Shown: positions 59,196 to 64,000 of the stretch, in pieces
Layout of the letters: every line of letters starts with the position of its first letter
How positions within the stretch are numbered: position 1 is the stretch's first letter
From: Thysanoteuthis rhombus
Lineage: Eukaryota > Mollusca > Cephalopoda > Oegopsida > Thysanoteuthidae
Reading direction: 5' to 3'
DNA length: 64,000 nucleotides
NCBI GenBank assembly: GCA_963457665.1
Contig: OY735213.1
Location: forward strand, 57,650,793 to 57,714,792
The notes under the pieces: model-generated
The model's database searches: none
What the model was told of the DNA's origin: nothing
The model's input: the letters and a program-made list of their open reading frames with translations, nothing else
Made by a program: the position numbers and the translations under genes

Positions 59196-59261
<66 letters not shown>
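59080..59261. repeat. (AT)n microsatellites in two blocks
   Basis: Blocks at about 59083-59134 and 59198-59261 are separated by about 60 bp of ordinary sequence. Alternating AT of this length is self-complementary. The 96-codon minus frame is a Tyr-Ile artefact. Confidence 0.95.
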
Positions 59262-59263
<2 letters not shown>

Positions 59264-59415
59264 AGTATCAAAAATTGGACATGTTTGGTCCAACAGAATG
59301 AATTATAAATTGAGTTATAATATGTAGAAACTCATTTGAAATGATCTCCCATTGTTACACAAATACTTTATCATTCAACTTAGACAATGTAAATAGAATT
59401 AACAATTAAAGAAAA

Positions 59416-59490
59416 TGGGGCTGCTGCAGGAATTGAACCTGCCACTGATAGGGTAGCCAATTCAACGTAATGCAGATTTGATTCCCTCTA
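59416..59490 (-). ncRNA. tRNA-like T-arm remnant
   Basis: Minus strand has GCAGG-TTCAATT-CCTGC (59442-59426), a perfect 5-bp stem with a 7-base loop that fits the tRNA T-arm and pol III B box. It is followed by AGCAGCCCC. A matching acceptor 5' strand and D-arm are not visible, so this is at best a tRNA-derived relic. A chance match is possible. Confidence 0.25.
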
Positions 59491-59699
59491 AAAAGTTGTG
59501 GTCCCCAAAATTTGACCAGGACTGCTGAAGACATGCTGACAAGCAAAGGGAGAACTAAATTTCCAAGGGAAATTATGAATCACCACCACTTGTATGCTTC
59601 TTTTTATCCAGTAAATTAAACTGAGGCACTGAAAAATTAAATTATGTTCATGAAAATACTACCAGTATGATTTGAACCATAAATTCCTGATTTAAAAAA

Positions 59700-59860
59700 A
59701 AATGTTTTGCCCTATTGGGGATGATCAATTTGAAAATTGGATAAAGAGATGATCAATGAGTAAGTTACTGCTCTAACCTTTTGTTGGGCAGGTGATCACT
59801 AAAAAATTCCAAATTTCACAAAAGAAAGTGTGAGTGTTGTCAGGCACTACCTAAGTTTGT
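59700..59860 (+). mobile_element. Family A fragment, copy A12
   Basis: Covers only 'CCCTATTGGGGATGATCAAT', 'AGATGATCAATGAGTAAG' and 'GGGCAGGTGATCACTAAAAA', the second quarter of the element. Confidence 0.7.
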
Positions 59861-60224
59861 GACTTGGAAATGATCTCAGGAATCTCTGAAATATGCAGGA
59901 TTAGAGAATGTAAAAAGAATCCGATTGATTTGTAACATTTTAAGGGTTTTTACTGAGGGATGCAATTTACTATATGATTATGATGCTTAATCTGACACTC
60001 AATTTGTGTCTGGCCAGTGAAAATGCTATGATGTTGCTCGTATGTCGTAATAGAATATTTCAACCACACTTATTTTTGGAAATTATTTTTTACATGATTT
60101 CATATTCTGACAACTATTTTTGTAATTTTTTTCACGTATTAATCCTTTTACAGAACACAAAATAATTTTGAGGATATGGAGGAAGAGCAGTTCTATTTAC
60201 AATGTAATTATACTAGACCTTACG
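59861..60224. other. Gene-free stretch, nothing recognised
   Basis: No motif; a 63-codon frame at 59974 has no likeness. Confidence 0.35.
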
Positions 60225-60790
60225 AGGGGTCAAAATTGAGAGGGTACTTTTAAGGGTTAAATTCAAGAAGAGACTTTTTCCTCCCTTTATTGATGAAAAT
60301 AGAGGGGAACTTCTTTCTCTTTTAGGTGACATAATCAAGAGTGGACATTTATTTTTCATTTGTTGTGGAGAAATCATGTTGGAATTTTCTTTTCACTTTT
60401 AAAATCGAAGGGGAATTTTTTTCATTTTCAGAGGTTGAGATCGAAAGAGATCTTTTTCCTCTCTTGAAGCAGTTGGAATGGAAGGGGACTTTTTTTTTAC
60501 TTTTAGGGTTCAAAATAGAAGCAGAACTTTTTTTCCACTTTGAAGGGTCAAAATTGAGAGGGAATTTTTATTTTACTTTTAGGTGTCAAAAACAAGAGGG
60601 AAATTTTTTTTCACTTTTAGGGATTAAAATGGGGTTTTGAGATTTTTCATTCTTGAAGGAGTCAGATTTGAAGGGGTAGCTTTTCCTTTCACTTTATGGG
60701 TCAAAATCAAGAGGGAACCTTTTTTTCTCTTTTAGGAATCGAAATCAAAGGTACTCTTTTTTTTTCATTTCCAGGTCAAAATTAAGGGAG
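60225..60790 (+). repeat. Degenerate minisatellite of about 40-50 bp
   Basis: About a dozen irregular units alternate GGGTCAAAATTGAGAGGGAA with CTTTTTTTTCACTTTTAG. Unit length varies, so the array is old. The 99-codon open frame at 60341-60640 (repeated 'KIEGEFF'-like peptides) follows the array and is probably fortuitous. Confidence 0.8.
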
Positions 60791-60894
60791 CACTCTATAT
60801 TCTGCTACTTTCTCTTTCATTTGATTCACCAAATGAAGATATAAGATAAATTATCTAAATCAAAATATTACTAGTTTCATTTCGAAAGAATAAA

Positions 60895-61115
60895 AATGGA
60901 GAAGATAAATCTAGGTAGTTTACTGAAAGGGTAAGGTGAAAGAATGAGAAGAAAGGGAAGTTTGCTAATTTGATAAGAGGGTAGGAAGAGAGGGGAGGGA
61001 AAAAGTTTAATGAAGGGGTAGGAAGAGAGAGAGAGCAGGAAGAGATATTCATGTATTTTATTGAGAGGGTTGGAAGGGAGAGTACAGAGAAGAAAATTAG
61101 GTAGTTCATTCGGCT
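60895..61115 (+). repeat. Purine-rich degenerate tandem repeat, about 50 bp
   Basis: About four units with TTTACTGAAAGGGTAAGGTG, GAGGGTAGGAAGAGAGG and similar phrases. It lies about 100 bp after the previous array and differs from it in unit sequence. Confidence 0.65.
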
Positions 61116-61185
61116 ATAAGAAAATGTTTTCATACATTTCTAATCCATGTTTATATGATGTTTGGATAAAATCATAGACTGGTAA

Positions 61186-61362
61186 CAAAAATTGGAAGGG
61201 ATAAGGGAATGAATGAGAAATAACAAACAAGGAATAATGGACACTAGAATGTCCAAATTTTCAAAAAATATGTGTGGACACAAACTAAGGGACCAATTCA
61301 GCATATAGTTACTTTGGAAATTAGATCCCCACTAAAACCCTATTTTGGAAAAAACAAAAAAA
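61186..61362 (+). mobile_element. Family A fragment, copy A13, fused to family B
   Basis: Runs from 'AATTGGAAGGGATAAGGGAA' through 'GGGACCAATTCAGCATATAG' to 'AACCCTATTTTGGAAAAAAC', then changes to family B sequence near 61362 without a linker. Confidence 0.65.
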
Positions 61363-61590
61363 ATACTACTCATCCTGGGGAGTGCGTGTGCAAAATTTCA
61401 AGTTTTAACTATGTGCGGTTAGGGCTGGGAAAAGTCCAGATACATAGATATATGTAAAACACATGAATAACCGAGACCCAACAAAAGTATTTGAACCAGT
61501 CTTGTGGGTAGTGGTGATAAAGAATCTACAGCCCACTTGGCTGGTTGGTCAGGCTGGCCATTTGTTGGACTAAGGTGATTCAATACTAAC
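61362..61590 (+). mobile_element. Family B 3' half, copy B9
   Basis: Begins inside family B at 'GTGCGTGTGCAAAATTTCAA'. It continues with 'GAATCTACAGCCCACTTGGC' and the extension 'GGCCATTTGTTGGACTAAGG' shared with B3 and B5. Confidence 0.65.
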
Positions 61591-61622
61591 TAAGCTTAGC
61601 TCAGTCCGATAATGATCACAAT

Positions 61623-61847
61623 CAGGGGTATAGCTGGAGTTCTGGGGGCCTGGGTGTTTAACTCCTTGAGACCCCCACCCCCAGCCTCCAAATATTTTGT
61701 GTATGGTCCCCGACCTGGGGGCAAGGTATCTTTGAGGGTTCACAAAGATATTTGGTAGAAATGCAGTTGGTGAACTACTATTCATAAGGCTGTTTGGAGG
61801 GGGATGGTGAAATTGTAACTCGACCCCCTCCATCAGCTTCACCTCTG
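61623..61847. mobile_element. hAT-like MITE H4
   Basis: A 225-bp element. The left end is CAGGGGTATAGCTGGAG; the reverse complement of the right end is CAGAGGTGAAGCTGATGG. Flanking 8-mers ATCACAAT (61615-61622) and AAAACAAT (61848-61855) match at 6 of 8, consistent with an aged 8-bp duplication. The interior is G/C-run rich and non-coding. Confidence 0.6.
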
Positions 61848-61934
61848 AAAACAATAGTAGAGAGACACTCATGAGATGTAAACTCATGTGAAGATTGAAC
61901 TCATCACATTAGCTCATGGTCTATCTGACTAGCT

Positions 61935-62596
61935 TGCTGATCACTGCTGAACTGCAGGGTCCGGTGAAATAATTCTGGGATTCCGCGAGATGAGGTGCCT
62001 GCTCAAATTTGAGGAACAATGATAATGATTGGGTACAAAATCCATTCTAAGTTAAAGAAAAGCCAATGGTATTTCCTGCAGTAGATTATGAAAATTTAAT
62101 TGAAATTAGTTCCAATATCCAGTTAAGGGCTAAGTTTGAACAGGATATATTTGATGAAAATGGGCAAGTTCCATTACCTTTTGCAACAACATATTGAGTG
62201 ACTCTTGCTTTTCTAAATATGTTAGCAGAAAAACTAAATGTTGAAACAGACTGGATACTGCACCAGATATGAGAATTCAATTATCTGATATTAAACCAAA
62301 TTTTCAGAGGATACAGAAGTCCAAGAAGCAATAATATTCTTTGCATTGATCTGCTTTAGATGATTTTTTTCTGCTCACCAATTACTAATTTATAACAATT
62401 AGAAACACAGTTTCAATATTTCATTAATTAAATGCTTTTTATGTGGATAAATTCTCTCTCTAAAACAATTTTTATTTTATTTAGTGTCTTTCAAAATTTG
62501 GGTGCCAAAGGTTGTCTGTAAAATATAGGTATGGGTTCTGCAAGTTTTGGAAAATTATATAAGGGTTCTGTGGCAAAACAAATTTGGGAACTATTG
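61935..62596 (+). mobile_element. hAT relic, ZBED5-like C-terminus with right terminal repeat
   Basis: Plus strand at 62095-62190 reads 'EISSNIQLRAKFEQDIFDEN' and 'GQVPLPFATTY'. After a frame change, 62200-62330 reads 'SDSCFSKYVSRKTKC' and 'RLDTAPDMRIQLSDIKPNFQ', then a stop. This is the hAT dimerisation region ('LLPFxTTYLCExxFS..K.K.RNRL..E.DLR..LS.I.P'). The reverse complement of the right end is CAATAGTTCCCAAATTTGTT then TTGCCACAGAACCC, a typical terminal repeat of this type. The upstream bulk of the transposase is missing, an internal-deletion or truncated copy. Confidence 0.75.
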
Positions 62597-62892
62597 CTTC
62601 ATGCCAAACATCTTAGCAATTTACTAAGCTCAGGTTAGTCTGACTCAAGGTCACAGTCATAAGAAAGAATTGAATTGCTAACAATCACACTTTGGCCAAA
62701 TGAAAATACATACTAAGGAAGCCACTTATTGTAATCATGGATTATGTTATCATTGGTTTTAAAATCCATCAGTCCCAACTACTTTATCTAAAATGATCAC
62801 AATCATCGGCCTCCACTTGTTAGTATCAACTGGTTATTGTTATCTAAAAGACCCTGTCCCAAAGTGATCATGATACAATGCTTCCTCTGCAT

Positions 62893-62895
<3 letters not shown>
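62597..62895. other. Short gene-free stretch
   Basis: Nothing recognised. Confidence 0.35.
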
Positions 62896-62966
<71 letters not shown>

Positions 62967-62967
62967 A
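62896..62967. repeat. Compound (CA)n(AT)n(GT)n microsatellite
   Basis: A run of CA, then about 22 AT units, then GT units. The CA and GT arms are mutually complementary, so the whole tract is an inverted repeat centred on the AT run. Confidence 0.95.
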
Positions 62968-63017
62968 AAGGTATACATAAATGTATGGATGCATGTATGC
63001 AAATTTAGATTTACATT

Positions 63018-63302
63018 CAGGTCTGTTTGGTCGCTCAATAGAAACCGTCATGCAACCAGTATCTTTTGGCAGTATACCGTGTTAGTATTGATCAATTAAA
63101 AAATTGGAAGAAGAGATGATCGATGGATAAGTAACTTCTCTTGCGTTTTGTTGGTCAGTGATCACTAGAAAGTCCGAATTTTCAACCAACAAGCATGAAT
63201 GCTGCCAATCACAAAACAAACATATGTTGCACATACACTAAAAAGTTTTTTAGGGAAGGAATTTTCAAAAAACAGAAAAAAAAAACTTTAGTAAACATGA
63301 TT
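63018..63302 (+). mobile_element. Family A element, copy A14, cut by LINE L9
   Basis: The 5' end is intact (CAGGTCTGTTTGGTCGCTCA followed by ATAGAAACCGTCATG). The copy runs to 'AACTTTAGTAAACATGA' and stops at the 3' end of a reverse-oriented LINE. The missing 3' third should lie beyond the LINE, outside the window, if this is an insertion. Confidence 0.8.
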
Positions 63303-64000
63303 CTCATCAGTCTTTTATTGTCTGTTGTTGGAAATAGACCATACCCAGGATTTGCCACACCTCTTTATCATGGGCGTTGCAGAGCTTATACTTTCTGAAC
63401 TTGTCTAGTTCATCTATCCATCTTGTAGTCTGCTGGCCTTGATTATGCATGCGATTTTTTGGGAATCCATATTGTGAGTCGTGATGTCCATTGGTTGTCA
63501 GCCATTCTAGCAACATGACCAGCCCATTGCATTTTGAGTTTTGTAATGGATTCTATGATGTCTCGGACTCCTGTTTTCTCCCTGATATATTGTGCAATCT
63601 TGTGATCTCTCCATGTGATGTTGAGCATGATTTTTCCATGTGCACATTGCATGCTACTCAATTTGAGGGTTAGTCTCTTGGTTAGGTTCTATGTTTCAGC
63701 TCTATATATGATTATCGGGAGGATGCATTAGATGTATACTTTTCTTTTTAGGACTAATGGGATCTTCTTGTTCTTGAAAGCTGAGCTTACTCTCTCAAAG
63801 GCTTGCCATAGTAGAGTGATTCTTCATGATTTTTTCTCCTTTTGAGGATTTCATGCAGATTCATTGTCCTAAGTAGATGTAGTGGTCTATTTTGTTCATT
63901 TCTGTGTTTTCAATTTTGATCGTTGTGTTTTTATTTCCAATGTTATTGTTGCAAATGACCTTTGTTTTGCTCAAGTTCATGTGAGGGCCAACTTTCTTGC
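63303..64000 (-). mobile_element. RTE-like LINE, fragment L9
   Basis: Minus strand, 3' end at about 63303 with only a short TGAGA-like tail. It reads 'QGQQTTRWIDELDKFRKYKL', 'NAHDKEVWQILGMVYFQQQ', and upstream 'RDHKIAQYIREKTGVRDIIE' and 'KMQWAGHVARMADNQW'. Still farther upstream comes 'ETNLTLK' and the 'GWQAFERVSSAFKNKK' region, ending toward 'LAxMNLSKTKVICNNN'. It extends past the window end, so more of the RT may follow. It has several frame breaks but is the longest copy of the family here. Confidence 0.85.

Noticed and set aside
60341-60640. 99-codon open frame with repeated Gly-Glu-Phe-Phe-like peptides
   Set aside because: It follows a degenerate minisatellite, and the unit length varies, so frame conservation is not shown.

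Overview
The window reads as repeat-dense, AT-rich non-coding DNA of an animal, most probably an invertebrate. I find no convincing host gene, rRNA, operon or CRISPR array. Every open frame is short (254 codons at most). The frames either fall inside transposon relics or are translations of simple repeats. The recognisable elements are RTE-like LINEs with GAT-rich 3' tails, CR1-like LINEs, a LINE with a C-terminal restriction-endonuclease-like domain, Tc1/mariner, Tigger/pogo-like and hAT DNA transposons. Together with GA, CA and AT microsatellites they fit a repeat-rich metazoan such as a mollusc or chelicerate. I cannot fix the species.

Layout. 1-0.5 kb: RTE-like LINE (-). 2.2-3.65 kb: hAT transposase relic of ZMYM1 type. 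4.9-6.5 kb: Tigger/pogo-like element holding a nested RTE-like LINE. 6.7-10.4 kb: two copies of repeat family D, a small hAT MITE and a 36-bp minisatellite. 12.2-15.7 kb: CA-rich array, two RTE-like LINEs (one with a 5' inversion) and a family A element. 16.7-19.4 kb: two Tc1 relics. 20.4-23.1 kb: family E, family B, an internally deleted LINE and a hAT MITE. 25.0-27.1 kb: a large inverted-repeat structure. 27.2-30.0 kb: RTE-like LINE, CR1-like LINE and a ZBED5-like hAT transposase relic. 30.8-47.3 kb: many family A and B copies, minisatellites, a long polypurine tract and LINE fragments. 49.7-64 kb: more A and B copies, hAT MITE and transposase relics, CR1-like LINE, AT repeats and an RTE-like LINE running off the end.

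The most distinctive content is two interspersed families that I do not recognise. Family A is about 450 bp with roughly 19-bp imperfect terminal inverted repeats; 14 copies plus a fragment lie here. Family B is about 350 bp with an internal minisatellite of variable length; nine copies lie here. They are repeatedly adjacent, fused or nested. Around 25-27 kb they form an inverted repeat with arms of about 0.55 kb. Insertion order can be read in places: RTE-like LINEs sit in or against family A, family B and the Tigger-like element, so the LINEs are younger.

By eye, CpG is several-fold rarer from about 25 kb onward than in the first 24 kb, and family A copies on the right tend to carry TG/CA where the 13.9-kb copy keeps CG. 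This suggests a germline-methylation boundary, possibly a long intron or gene body to the right. All identities and boundaries were judged by eye; no alignment or database search was run.
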